Origin: DASWIG01 sp965371445
GTDB lineage: Bacteria > Acidobacteriota > Thermoanaerobaculia > Multivoradales > J023
Assembly (NCBI GenBank): GCA_965371445.1
Contig: CBDUYN010000040.1
Span: 1-61,129 of the forward strand
Direction: 5' to 3'
DNA: 61,129 nt
Below are positions 15,470 through 22,967 of the stretch, in pieces. The notes under the pieces are model-generated. The model worked only from the letters and a program-made list of their open reading frames with translations. It did not search any database and was not told the DNA's origin. The position numbers and the translations under genes were made by a program. Position 1 is the first letter of the stretch. The number at the start of each line of letters is the position of its first letter.

Positions 15470-18442
15470 TCAAGACCACAGCGACCAGGCTCCGACCTGC
15501 ACCGGATTCATTCCTTGCCGCAGGCATTCGTCGCGGGTGCGGCCGAGAGCCTCGGCGGGGGCCCGCTCAAGCAGAGACTCGTAGAGCTTGCGCATGAATT
15601 CCAGGGCCGCTGCGTCTTCCACCGGATAGCGGCTGGCGATCACTTGTTTCGCTCCGGCCTGGAGGAAGGCCCAGGCCAGTCCTTCCATGCCGGCACTGTG
15701 GTCGGAGCGGCCGATGAGGCTGGAACACGCCGACAGAATGACCAGCTCGATCCCGTCGGCGGGTAGCTGGCGGATTCGCCGGAAAGGCAGGAGATCCCCT
15801 TCGGGGCGTCCCGGAGCCGGTGCCAGGACCAGGGTGCAGGCCTCCGGGTGCTCCTCGTCTTTGATGCCGTGCGTTGCCAGGTGCAAGACTGTGGGCCGTT
15901 CGGCGGTGAGCCGCTCCTCAAGTGCACGGCCGTGGGCCCCCGAGCCGGTTAACCTCTCGACATTTCCGAAACCCTGCTCTCGGAGCCAAGAAGCGAGGGT
16001 GTCGATCTCCTCCAACGTTCCCTTGAGATCAGGGCTGCCCTCCAACCCCGGGACACCTCCGAGCCCGAGCCACCCCGCGTTGAGCTTCACCGGCACCGAA
16101 TCTGCTGGCGCAGCGCGCAGGCACAGGTGTACCGCTCGTCTGTTCCCGAAATAGTCCGACCGAACGCCTGGCTCGGGCAGCATCTCGAACGGTAACGAGT
16201 GAATGACACCAGAAGGAAAGATGTACCATGGACCCGCCTCCACGGGTTCCGGTGTCGTTGGCGATCGGAAAGTCTCAAATTCGGTCTCAGAAATGCGTCG
16301 AAAAAAACGGCGCAGATCATTCGGGAGGACATCCGCGATCGTCGGTGGTTCGGTGTTGTGGTTCCTGCTAGGAGACGGCTTGCGTGGACCTTTGTATAAA
16401 TCCCGCAACGTCCGGGGCTGCACGGAAGCAGCGGCAGAGCAGCGGTTACGCCATCGGACCAAACGGCGTTGCATGTCCGCATCGACGTGACCGAGGTAGT
16501 AGGTCCCTTGGCAGTAGCCAAGCACCAAGAGTTGGCGCTCGTGGAACAGGTCCGAATATTCGAAAAACGCCACCGAGATCCCGTTGGCCGAAGGCTTCTG
16601 AGAATCGAAGCCCGGTAGCCTGAAGTCGCGGCTCACTGAGGCCTCGTACTGGAAGATCTTGTTGAGAGCCTGTGTCCATTCTGACCGCCCAGTATCGCCA
16701 GTCAGGTTGCGGCGGAGCTGGCCGTGGAAGGCCCCCTCCAATTGCCGCAGACGGGCCGCATGCTCTGGATTTTCTTGCATCTGAGTCTTCCAGTGAAGCT
16801 CCAGATTTCGCGCGGCGCCAAGCACAGACCAGGTTTTTGCCAGGCAGCTCTGCCCGGCATCGCTGGTAATACCTATTCGGATAGCCGTCTGTGTCAAGGC
16901 ATTCACCGCCGCTTCGAAAGGTCGTTGATGGAGGCGGCGAATGGAGCGACGCGCACCATCAGTAGGCTGACGCCGCAGCAACCTTTCGAGGGCAATCAGA
17001 AGCGGATCGACCAACTCTTCGACTCTCGAAGAATCCTGGTTTCCGACCAGGGCTTCCAGGTAGTGTCCCAGGAACACCGGTAGGTCCTCGGAATCCTGCT
17101 GGGCCTGGGGAAAAAGGTCGGCGAAGATCTCCGCGGCGCGACCTGTGTCCCCAGCGTGGGCATGGCGCCGGGCCAGGAGGAGCTGACGCTGAAATTTCGG
17201 TTTCTCGTCGTCGAGCTGCGTCTCCAGCTCCTCCGCCTGTTGCAACAACGCGTCCACTTCCGCGAATTGCTCTCGCGCCAGCACGACGAGGGAAAGCTGA
17301 AGCACGACCCGATGACGGCTGACCGGGTTGGCAGGTGGCGTTTGCAGTATGTGACGCAGGTTTTCCTCCAGGTTTCCCGCCATGTCGTCCGCGTTTTTGT
17401 CGCCGCTCAGCACATGCTCAAACACCTCCTGCGATTCGAGAAAACCTCCCTCGTCGGGTATGGACAGATCCGGCACGACCACGCCGCCGCCCAGCCGACC
17501 TCTCAGGTCCTTGTCGGCAAATCTCCACCATTGCCGGAGCGACGCATCCTTCACGCGGTCGGCCTCCTCCTGGACCTCCAGCATTTCGGAATAAGCTTCC
17601 TGCAGCTTACCTTGAGCTTCCAAGGCGGCAACCAAGCGCAGCACGCTGTCGACCTTGACTTCGTCGTTCGTCGCGTTGAAAGAGGCTCGTTGGAAGTCCT
17701 CCGCCGCCTGCTGGTGCTGCTTCAGGATCATCTGTCGGTCGCCGAGCCAGTGGTAAAGCTCAAATCTCAGGTATTGCCGCGCGCCGTCCGGGACTTTCTC
17801 GTCGCGCAGCGTATAGTCCACGGCTTCGACGGCGCGGCGGGCAAGAGTGACAAAAGGCTGGATCTTGCGTTCTCGTCTCTCCTCGCGAGGAATTCGGGAG
17901 CGACAGAGCAGGAAACAGAGGAGCAGCCGCCGGAAGCGGTTTTCCGGGGCCTGACCGGAGACCCGGTCGTGGGCGAGAGCATAGAAGGCCGCCGCTTCGC
18001 CGCGCCGTCCCTGTTCTTCGAACGCGATCTCCCCGAGCAGCGGCGGTTCGGCGACGGCTCGCCGTCGTTCGTCCGGATCCGCGTCAGCGTCCTCAAGAAG
18101 CTGCTCGGCGAGCTTCTTGAGGTGCTCGAACAAGAGGTCACGTTCCCGCGGTTTCAGGTCGAGCAGGCGTTCCTGGTCAGAGGACATAGGGTCGAGCCGC
18201 CTCAAAACCGCTGCCGCCATCTCCTCCTCAGAGCGGACGTGCTGAAGCAGAGCCCGCCAGTAAAGCCCTTCGACCGCGGGCGTCTTCGCCGCGCTCTTGC
18301 CGTAGAGTTGCCGAAGAGTCGCCAAGGTCGAGCGAGGATCCGCCGCCAGCCGGCCTTCCCAGTCGGCCGACAATCCGAGACTCCAGGCGTCGTCGTCCGC
18401 GACCTTCTCCAGCATCCCGCGATGTTTGTCCTTGACCGCCAC
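15470..18442 (-). CDS. TPR-CHAT protein (cytosolic)
   Basis: The 990-aa protein starts at GTG 18442, 13 bp after the preceding small gene; ATG 18415 is an alternative. Residues 1-700 are helical, with TPR-like repeats (GEAAAFYALAHDRV, AEIFADLFPQA). The CHAT domain occupies roughly 720-990, opening with YIFPSGVIHSLPFEMLPEPG. Its catalytic pair is H858 in LHLATHG and C906 in LSACSSLIG, and the GMEGLAWAFLQAGAKQVIASRYPV helix is typical. No signal or membrane segment is seen, unlike the plus-strand CHAT protein. It is predicted to be a cysteine protease gated by its repeats. It lies between a 74-aa gene and the 1370-aa repeat protein in one operon. Confidence 0.88.
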   Translation of the reverse strand: MAVKDKHRGMLEKVADDDAWSLGLSADWEGRLAADPRSTLATLRQLYGKSAAKTPAVEGLYWRALLQHVRSEEEMAAAVLRRLDPMSSDQERLLDLKPRERDLLFEHLKKLAEQLLEDADADPDERRRAVAEPPLLGEIAFEEQGRRGEAAAFYALAHDRVSGQAPENRFRRLLLCFLLCRSRIPREERRERKIQPFVTLARRAVEAVDYTLRDEKVPDGARQYLRFELYHWLGDRQMILKQHQQAAEDFQRASFNATNDEVKVDSVLRLVAALEAQGKLQEAYSEMLEVQEEADRVKDASLRQWWRFADKDLRGRLGGGVVVPDLSIPDEGGFLESQEVFEHVLSGDKNADDMAGNLEENLRHILQTPPANPVSRHRVVLQLSLVVLAREQFAEVDALLQQAEELETQLDDEKPKFQRQLLLARRHAHAGDTGRAAEIFADLFPQAQQDSEDLPVFLGHYLEALVGNQDSSRVEELVDPLLIALERLLRRQPTDGARRSIRRLHQRPFEAAVNALTQTAIRIGITSDAGQSCLAKTWSVLGAARNLELHWKTQMQENPEHAARLRQLEGAFHGQLRRNLTGDTGRSEWTQALNKIFQYEASVSRDFRLPGFDSQKPSANGISVAFFEYSDLFHERQLLVLGYCQGTYYLGHVDADMQRRLVRWRNRCSAAASVQPRTLRDLYKGPRKPSPSRNHNTEPPTIADVLPNDLRRFFRRISETEFETFRSPTTPEPVEAGPWYIFPSGVIHSLPFEMLPEPGVRSDYFGNRRAVHLCLRAAPADSVPVKLNAGWLGLGGVPGLEGSPDLKGTLEEIDTLASWLREQGFGNVERLTGSGAHGRALEERLTAERPTVLHLATHGIKDEEHPEACTLVLAPAPGRPEGDLLPFRRIRQLPADGIELVILSACSSLIGRSDHSAGMEGLAWAFLQAGAKQVIASRYPVEDAAALEFMRKLYESLLERAPAEALGRTRDECLRQGMNPVQVGAWSLWS

Positions 18443-18455
18443 GGGTCCTCTGGAT

Positions 18456-18680
18456 CTACGCCTCTCGCAGCTTCTGGATCATCTCGTCGAAGCGGTGGGC
18501 ACCGCCACCGGAGCCGAACTCGCGGGAAAAGCGTTTCCCCCACTCCAGCACCTCGATCGCGGTGGCCATGTCGCCGTCCTGGTAGTATACCTTCGATTCG
18601 TCGAAGAAGTCACGGACGCCATGTCCGGGCCATCCGTCCTTCTTGTCTTTCCACCAGGGTTTGCTGCCAAAAAGTCCCAT
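18456..18680 (-). CDS. small TPR-like protein (74 aa)
   Basis: ATG 18680 has a strong ribosome site (GGAAGGAGA) at normal spacing. The protein begins MGLFGSKPWWKDKKDG and continues with two helices (DFFDESKVYYQDGDMATAIEV and a second amphipathic helix), resembling one TPR unit. No catalytic motif is present. It lies 13 bp upstream of the TPR-CHAT gene and is very likely co-transcribed, so a chaperone-like or inhibitory role toward that protein is possible but unproven. Confidence 0.65.
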   Translation of the reverse strand: MGLFGSKPWWKDKKDGWPGHGVRDFFDESKVYYQDGDMATAIEVLEWGKRFSREFGSGGGAHRFDEMIQKLREA

Positions 18681-18728
18681 GTCATTCTCCTTCCATTATG
18701 AGGTTTTCTTCAAGAGGCGCTTCATCTT

Positions 18729-18754
18729 CCAGGGTGGCGCTGCGCTCACCCTGG
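18729..18754 (-). terminator. hairpin between operon genes (possible attenuator)
   Basis: An 8-bp perfect inverted repeat CCAGGGTG (18729-18736) and CACCCTGG (18747-18754) encloses a 10-base loop, in the 85-bp gap between two minus-strand genes. No U-run follows in the direction of transcription, so it may slow or partly terminate transcription, or stabilise RNA ends, rather than act as a full terminator. Confidence 0.3.
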
Positions 18755-18765
18755 GCTGTTAGGAA

Positions 18766-20004
18766 TTAGCCTTCCGGGGTATCGGACCTTGCAAACACCA
18801 CCATCTCGTACTCCGCGACCCGGCGGAACGTATCGCCCTCCAGAGCCAAAAGCTCGAGCTCGTACTCACTTTGTTTCAAGACCTTGACGGGCAATCCGGC
18901 GCGGATCTCGCCAGGCTTTTGAAAGATTAACCGGTCGGTCGTCCAGATCGGCGCTTCGGTGCCTTTCACCCGCACCTTGAGCTGGTACCTCGGAGCCGGT
19001 GACGGTTCCCGCAACGGCAGGAACACGACGACATAGCTCTGCCCCGGGCGGAGCGTCACCTCCACCTTGCCCCGTCGGGCCTCTTCCGGCGGACTGAAGA
19101 AGGCGAGGGCAGGATTAACCACCTCCGACGCCTTTTCCGCCTCGACGAGACGCCGGTCGAGAACGGCAACACGTTCGCGAAGCTCCCTGGCCTCCTGCGC
19201 GTCCTCCGCGCCTGCTGCCACCAGCTCTTGCTGCCTCACCTGCAAGCGGTCGCGCTCGGCCACGATCCGATCCCGTTCCGTCTCGAGCTGACGAACCGCC
19301 GCGCCATGACGTTCCTCAGCCCCCCGGGACGCCGTCTCCAGATCCTGGACCCGCTCGCTCAGCCGCCACAGTTGCACACTCGCCACCGCCACGGCGATCG
19401 ACGCCGCGATCCGAAAGATCATCGAGGTCTGGGACCGCCGCACCGGAGGAGCGATCGGTTCCTTCTTCTTCGGCGTCTTCTCGACCCCTTGCGCCTCGAT
19501 CAACGCCCGCCGCGCCGCCACCAGGACGCCGTCCACCCAGTCCTGGTATCCGGGATCGTCGTCCACCTCCCGTCCGAGGACGTCCCCGGTCACTTCGCCG
19601 TCCCCGACGTCGAGCCATCGCTGCCGCGCCTGCACCAGGCCCTTTGTCCCCAGGACGCCCACCCGTAGCTCCGGACGGAGAAGCTTCGCGTCGGTCCAGG
19701 TCCCGAAACGGCACCGGAGCTTCAAGGCTCCGACTGGAGAGTCCTCCTCGAGCTCGACGTCGGCGCTTCCCGCGAGGACGTGGCCGTCGGCCGGGACGAC
19801 GAGGAAACGCGACAGATCCGCCGGATCGTGCGCCACGACCGCCCACTCGACGCCAAAGTCCTTCGTCGCCTCCAGGACGTAGACGTCGCCCGGCGCCGGC
19901 GGACGCTCCCCGCCTTCGTCCAGGGCCTCCTGCGCCTCCTCGTAACGGTCCAGCGCCTCGAAGGACGCCGCGACGAGATCCGTCAGCTTCTTCGGCTCAG
20001 CCAT
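18766..20004 (-). CDS. one-TM protein with coiled coil and C-terminal beta domain
   Basis: This is a 412-aa protein. Residues 1-165 are a mixed domain (GDVYVLEATKDFGVEWAVVA). There is a Lys/Pro-rich linker, one transmembrane helix near 195-215 (MIFRIAASIAVAVASVQLW), a long coiled coil at about 215-295 (RQLETERDRIVAERDRLQ), and a beta-rich C-terminal domain at about 300-412 (KVEVTLRPGQSYVVVFLPL). That layout fits a membrane-tethered sensor or adaptor joining cytosol and periplasm. No known family is recognised. Its start overlaps the upstream gene by 8 bp, so the two are translationally linked. It precedes the small protein and TPR-CHAT genes and may recruit the protease to the membrane. Confidence 0.7.
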   Translation of the reverse strand: MAEPKKLTDLVAASFEALDRYEEAQEALDEGGERPPAPGDVYVLEATKDFGVEWAVVAHDPADLSRFLVVPADGHVLAGSADVELEEDSPVGALKLRCRFGTWTDAKLLRPELRVGVLGTKGLVQARQRWLDVGDGEVTGDVLGREVDDDPGYQDWVDGVLVAARRALIEAQGVEKTPKKKEPIAPPVRRSQTSMIFRIAASIAVAVASVQLWRLSERVQDLETASRGAEERHGAAVRQLETERDRIVAERDRLQVRQQELVAAGAEDAQEARELRERVAVLDRRLVEAEKASEVVNPALAFFSPPEEARRGKVEVTLRPGQSYVVVFLPLREPSPAPRYQLKVRVKGTEAPIWTTDRLIFQKPGEIRAGLPVKVLKQSEYELELLALEGDTFRRVAEYEMVVFARSDTPEG

Positions 20005-21247
20005 CGTCTTCCCCGAGGGATACGGCTCCGGCGGACGTTCCGGCGCGGTGGCGTCCGGCCTCGATCCCGACCACCGCTCCGGAGAGCTCTCCCTGGCAGC
20101 GCCGCGTCAGTTGGCCGAGGGTCTCGTAGAGACCTGGGAAACGATCCCGCGGAATCTTCAGCTCCCCTTCGAGCTCGCGGTTCGAAGGCAAGGTCTCCCG
20201 CCGGCCGCCGAGCGACCAGCGCCGCAGGAAGTTCCACAGCTCCACGAGGTAAGCCCGCGTCTTCTGCCGCGCGTCGACCTTGGGAATCAGGTTCGACACG
20301 CAGCGGACGAGCTTCTTGAAGCTGTCGAGGTCCTCGACGCGGGTCGCCGGCCGCAGGATCCGCACCAGCCGGCGGACGCCCTCGTCGTCCTCCTCGACGA
20401 CCGTCTCGCCGTCCTCCTGCCGGTGGAGACGGCCCCAGCGGGCGCGGACGTCCTCCTTCAGGGCGTCGAGCAGGTCCTTGAAACGGAAGACCGCGACGCC
20501 CTCGGCCTCGAGGTCGGCGAGGTGGTCGCGAAGGCTTTTTGTCACCTTGCGGCGCGCCGTGCGCTCGGCCGTGACGAGTCCCGGCAAAAGCTCGTCGTTC
20601 CAGCGCGCCACCAGCGGACGCAGGTCCTCGATCGGCGACGCTTTCGCCGGGTCGGCGTCAGACTCGGCGCCGAGGACCGTCTGGTTGCGGATCGCCGGCG
20701 TCCCGCGCAGGACGTGGAGCTCCCCGGCGGCGACCGAGCCACGCACCGCCGCGCACAGGATCTCGAAAAGCCGGTAGCCGAGGGGATCGTGGTGCTTCTG
20801 GCGGTCGGTCAGGAAGTGACGCAGGTAGACAACGACGAGGCCGTCGATCTTCGAATGGACCAGCAGCTGGTTGAGGAGCTGGCGCAGCTGCTTGCCGAAG
20901 ACGAAGAGGTAGCAGTCGGAGAGCAGGTCCTCGAGGGGCGAGGCCGTCCCCTCCGTGTCGCCCGGTGTCCAACTCGGCCAGCCCAGGACGCCGACATAGC
21001 TCGGTGAGCTCGCCCACAACGAGCGCCAGCGCATCTCCCGGACGAGGGCCTTGCGCAGCTCCGTTCGCAGCTCCTCGACCAGCTCGCCCACGGCTTCGCT
21101 GCGGGAAGCGATCGCCTGCACGTAGCGGGTGAACGTCCCTTCGGCGGCCGGCGATCCGGCGGCCGGCGATCCGGCGGCCGGGTCGGGCGGCTTCGTCCGC
21201 GACGCGGCCGGCTGCTCGACGACGGGTTTCCTTTCGGCGGCTCTCAT
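19997..21247 (-). CDS. hypothetical protein with HTH-like C-terminus, first gene of the CHAT operon
   Basis: ATG 21247 is preferred (416 aa); a TTG at 21289 would add 14 residues. The N-terminus is low-complexity (PAAGSPAAGSPAAEG) from a 15-bp tandem repeat. The core is helical with conserved-looking LVVVYLRHFLTDRQKHHDPL and LFEILCAAVRGSVAAGELHVL. The C-terminal LPSNRELEGELKIPRDRFPG followed by a helix resembles a helix-turn-helix of sigma or regulator proteins. I have seen similar proteins beside CHAT genes but cannot name the family. It could be the regulator or sensor of the operon. The stop overlaps the next gene by 8 bp. Confidence 0.6.
   Translation of the reverse strand: MRAAERKPVVEQPAASRTKPPDPAAGSPAAGSPAAEGTFTRYVQAIASRSEAVGELVEELRTELRKALVREMRWRSLWASSPSYVGVLGWPSWTPGDTEGTASPLEDLLSDCYLFVFGKQLRQLLNQLLVHSKIDGLVVVYLRHFLTDRQKHHDPLGYRLFEILCAAVRGSVAAGELHVLRGTPAIRNQTVLGAESDADPAKASPIEDLRPLVARWNDELLPGLVTAERTARRKVTKSLRDHLADLEAEGVAVFRFKDLLDALKEDVRARWGRLHRQEDGETVVEEDDEGVRRLVRILRPATRVEDLDSFKKLVRCVSNLIPKVDARQKTRAYLVELWNFLRRWSLGGRRETLPSNRELEGELKIPRDRFPGLYETLGQLTRRCQGELSGAVVGIEAGRHRAGTSAGAVSLGEDDG
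21144..21180. repeat. 15-bp tandem repeat, about 2.5 copies
   Basis: The unit GCGGCCGGCGATCCG occurs twice exactly (21144-21158 and 21159-21173) and begins a third time. It lies inside the coding region of the HTH-like protein and encodes the minus-strand AAGSP repeats of its flexible N-terminus. It probably arose by slippage and changes linker length. Confidence 0.85.
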
Positions 21248-21587
21248 CTCGTTCTGCCCATTCTGCCACTCCCTGTGGGATCTGCTCAACTCCGCGTCGA
21301 CATTCCTCCCGGGGTTCGCGGACTTACCCCGGGCTTTTGGGTTCAGAATCGACGTTCCCGTTTAAGGAAACGCGCAGGGGACCCGGGTCACAGGTCAACC
21401 CCGGGCCATAGGCTCAAAGTTTCTCGCCAAAACCCAGCCACCGAGTCCCGAGAGGCTGCTTAAGACCTGTCTGAGGCGTGCTGGCCAGTTCCCCTCCCGC
21501 CCTGTCCGGAGGTGTGCTCCCGACGGGGCTCCCGACCAGAAAAAGACGCATGACGTCTGTCCCGGTGATCCGGGAGAAGGGAGAGCC
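21248..21587. other. divergent intergenic region, 340 bp
   Basis: This stretch separates the minus-strand CHAT operon from the plus-strand secreted-protein gene at 21588, so promoters for both should lie here. I see no confident -35/-10 pair, no strong palindrome and no small gene with a ribosome site. A possible half site ATGACGTC near 21549 matches only part of the palindrome found at 40609 and 55211, and I do not count it. Confidence 0.4.
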
Positions 21588-22775
21588 ATGTCCGAACGAC
21601 AGGCCAAGAAAGAACGTAGCTATCGCCTGACCTTCCTCACCCTGCTGACCTTGACCGCGGCGATTTTCGCCGCGGCGTCCGCCGTGGCGCAGGACCCGGC
21701 CTGCGCCGCCGCCGAGACGCTTCCACCGGGCTCGATCCTGCGCCGTCACCACGAGACGCCGCCTACCGAGCCCGACCTCGTCCGTGTACCGATCGCGGAG
21801 GCCGGCGTCCTCGAGCTCTACGTCTCGGGCGGCGTCCAGGCCGTTGCGCCGCGGATCTCGTTCCTGGGGACGGGCTGCAGCTCGCCCGCGGGCGAGGACG
21901 CCTCCTGGGCGCGCATCCGTGAAACTCCGCGCGAGCTTCATCTCATGATCCGCGAGCCCGGCGACCTCTTCGTCGCCGTTTCCTCCGAGGACCCCGGCGT
22001 ACCTCTAACCGACTATGCGCTCCACGCCACTTTCGCGGCCGAGCGTCCGGTGCCCGACGAGGTGATCGCGCTCGCTGTCCATCCGTCCGCGGGCTGCCAG
22101 GCGGACGACCTTCCGACGTTTTCGCCGGAGCCGTTCGCCGAGAGCCGCTTCGTCGTGGTGCGGCGCGACGGCTTCACCAAAGACGTCGATCCTTGGGACG
22201 ACGACGACATCTCGGGCCTGACCGCGGGGTCCGGCGTCCTCGTCGTCGAAGCGCCGGAGGCGGCGCTCGACGCCTGGCTCCACGACGGAGACGGCTGCAC
22301 CCCGGAGACCCGCGTGGCGGAGGGACCGCTCGACGGTCCCGGCGCTTTCGTGGCCGCGCCCGTCCACGCGGGAGCGAAGCGGCTCGTCCTTCGGCCGCAC
22401 TCGGTGCTCGACGTCCGGTACGAGCTCTACGTGAAGCACTTCGCGCTCTGCGCGGAGGCGGCGGACGATCACCCGGACCGTCCGCTCTGTGCCACGGCGC
22501 TGTCGTGGACGGACGACGAGACGGGCGTCGTCGACACCGGGGACGACGAGGACCATTTCACGTTCATCCTGGCCGGCCAGGAGACGGTGGCCGTCGATCT
22601 CGCCGGTGGCGACGGCGTCCGCGGTGTCCTCTATGACGAGGACGGGCAACGTCTCGAGACCTGGGGCGCCGGACGGCTCGTGCGCACCCTCGGTCCTGGG
22701 CGGTTTTACGTCCGGGTGGCGGGGGTTGACGGCTGGGCCGGGGAGTACGGCGTCTGGGTGGGAACGATGCCTTGA
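21588..22775 (+). CDS. secreted beta-rich (PPC-like) protein
   Basis: ATG 21588 follows a GGGAGAGCC ribosome site. The 395-aa protein has a signal peptide ending near residue 35 (LTAAIFAAASAVAQD) and is then almost entirely beta-type sequence with several Cys. Repeated modules resemble PPC (pre-peptidase C-terminal) domains, for example VAVDLAGGDGVRGVLYDEDG and GPGRFYVRVAGVDGWAGEYG at the end. It carries no protease motif itself. It is probably an exported binding or adhesion protein. The PPC-like module echoes the N-terminal domain of the TPR-CHAT protein at 3940, though the two genes are not adjacent. A strong hairpin lies just downstream. Confidence 0.7.
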   Translation: MSERQAKKERSYRLTFLTLLTLTAAIFAAASAVAQDPACAAAETLPPGSILRRHHETPPTEPDLVRVPIAEAGVLELYVSGGVQAVAPRISFLGTGCSSPAGEDASWARIRETPRELHLMIREPGDLFVAVSSEDPGVPLTDYALHATFAAERPVPDEVIALAVHPSAGCQADDLPTFSPEPFAESRFVVVRRDGFTKDVDPWDDDDISGLTAGSGVLVVEAPEAALDAWLHDGDGCTPETRVAEGPLDGPGAFVAAPVHAGAKRLVLRPHSVLDVRYELYVKHFALCAEAADDHPDRPLCATALSWTDDETGVVDTGDDEDHFTFILAGQETVAVDLAGGDGVRGVLYDEDGQRLETWGAGRLVRTLGPGRFYVRVAGVDGWAGEYGVWVGTMP

Positions 22776-22785
22776 CCGGAAACCT

Positions 22786-22809
22786 CCGGTCTCCCTGCGG
22801 GGAGACCGG
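22786..22809 (+). terminator. strong GC hairpin after secreted-protein gene
   Basis: A perfect 10-bp stem, CCGGTCTCCC (22786-22795) with GGGAGACCGG (22800-22809), and a 4-base loop begins 11 bp after the stop at 22775. There is no T-run, so it may act as a Rho-assisted end or RNA stabiliser rather than a classical intrinsic terminator. Confidence 0.45.
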
Positions 22810-22814
22810 AACCA

Positions 22815-22955
22815 TTCCCCGGGGATAAATCCCCGGGCTACATTCAAGAAGGCGCCCTGCGGGCTTACCGGCTAAAGCCGGAAGATTCCGCGGCTTCAGC
22901 CGCAAAGCCCAAAGGGCGTCCTTTGAAATGTAGCCCGGGGTTTCAACCCCGGGAA
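22815..22955. repeat. long imperfect inverted repeat (REP/MITE-like intergenic element)
   Basis: The left arm TTCCCCGGGGATAAATCCCC plus GGGCTACATT is matched in inverted orientation by the right arm, which reads AATGTAGCCCGGGG then TTTCAACCCCGGGAA. Inner arms (GGCGCCCTGCGGG against AAAGGGCGTCC) and a central hairpin (CCGGCTTAAAG-type, around CGGCTAAAGCCGG and GCGGCTTCAGCCGC) continue the pairing. The whole can fold as a cruciform of about 140 bp. It lies between convergent genes. Such GTAGCCCGGGG-containing repeats occur as dispersed families in many genomes; here only one copy is visible. Confidence 0.75.
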
Positions 22956-22967
22956 ATGGCGAGGGTC

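Noticed and set aside
21540..21560. Third copy of the palindromic operator upstream of 21588
   Set aside because: Only 11 of 15 positions match and the second half site is missing.
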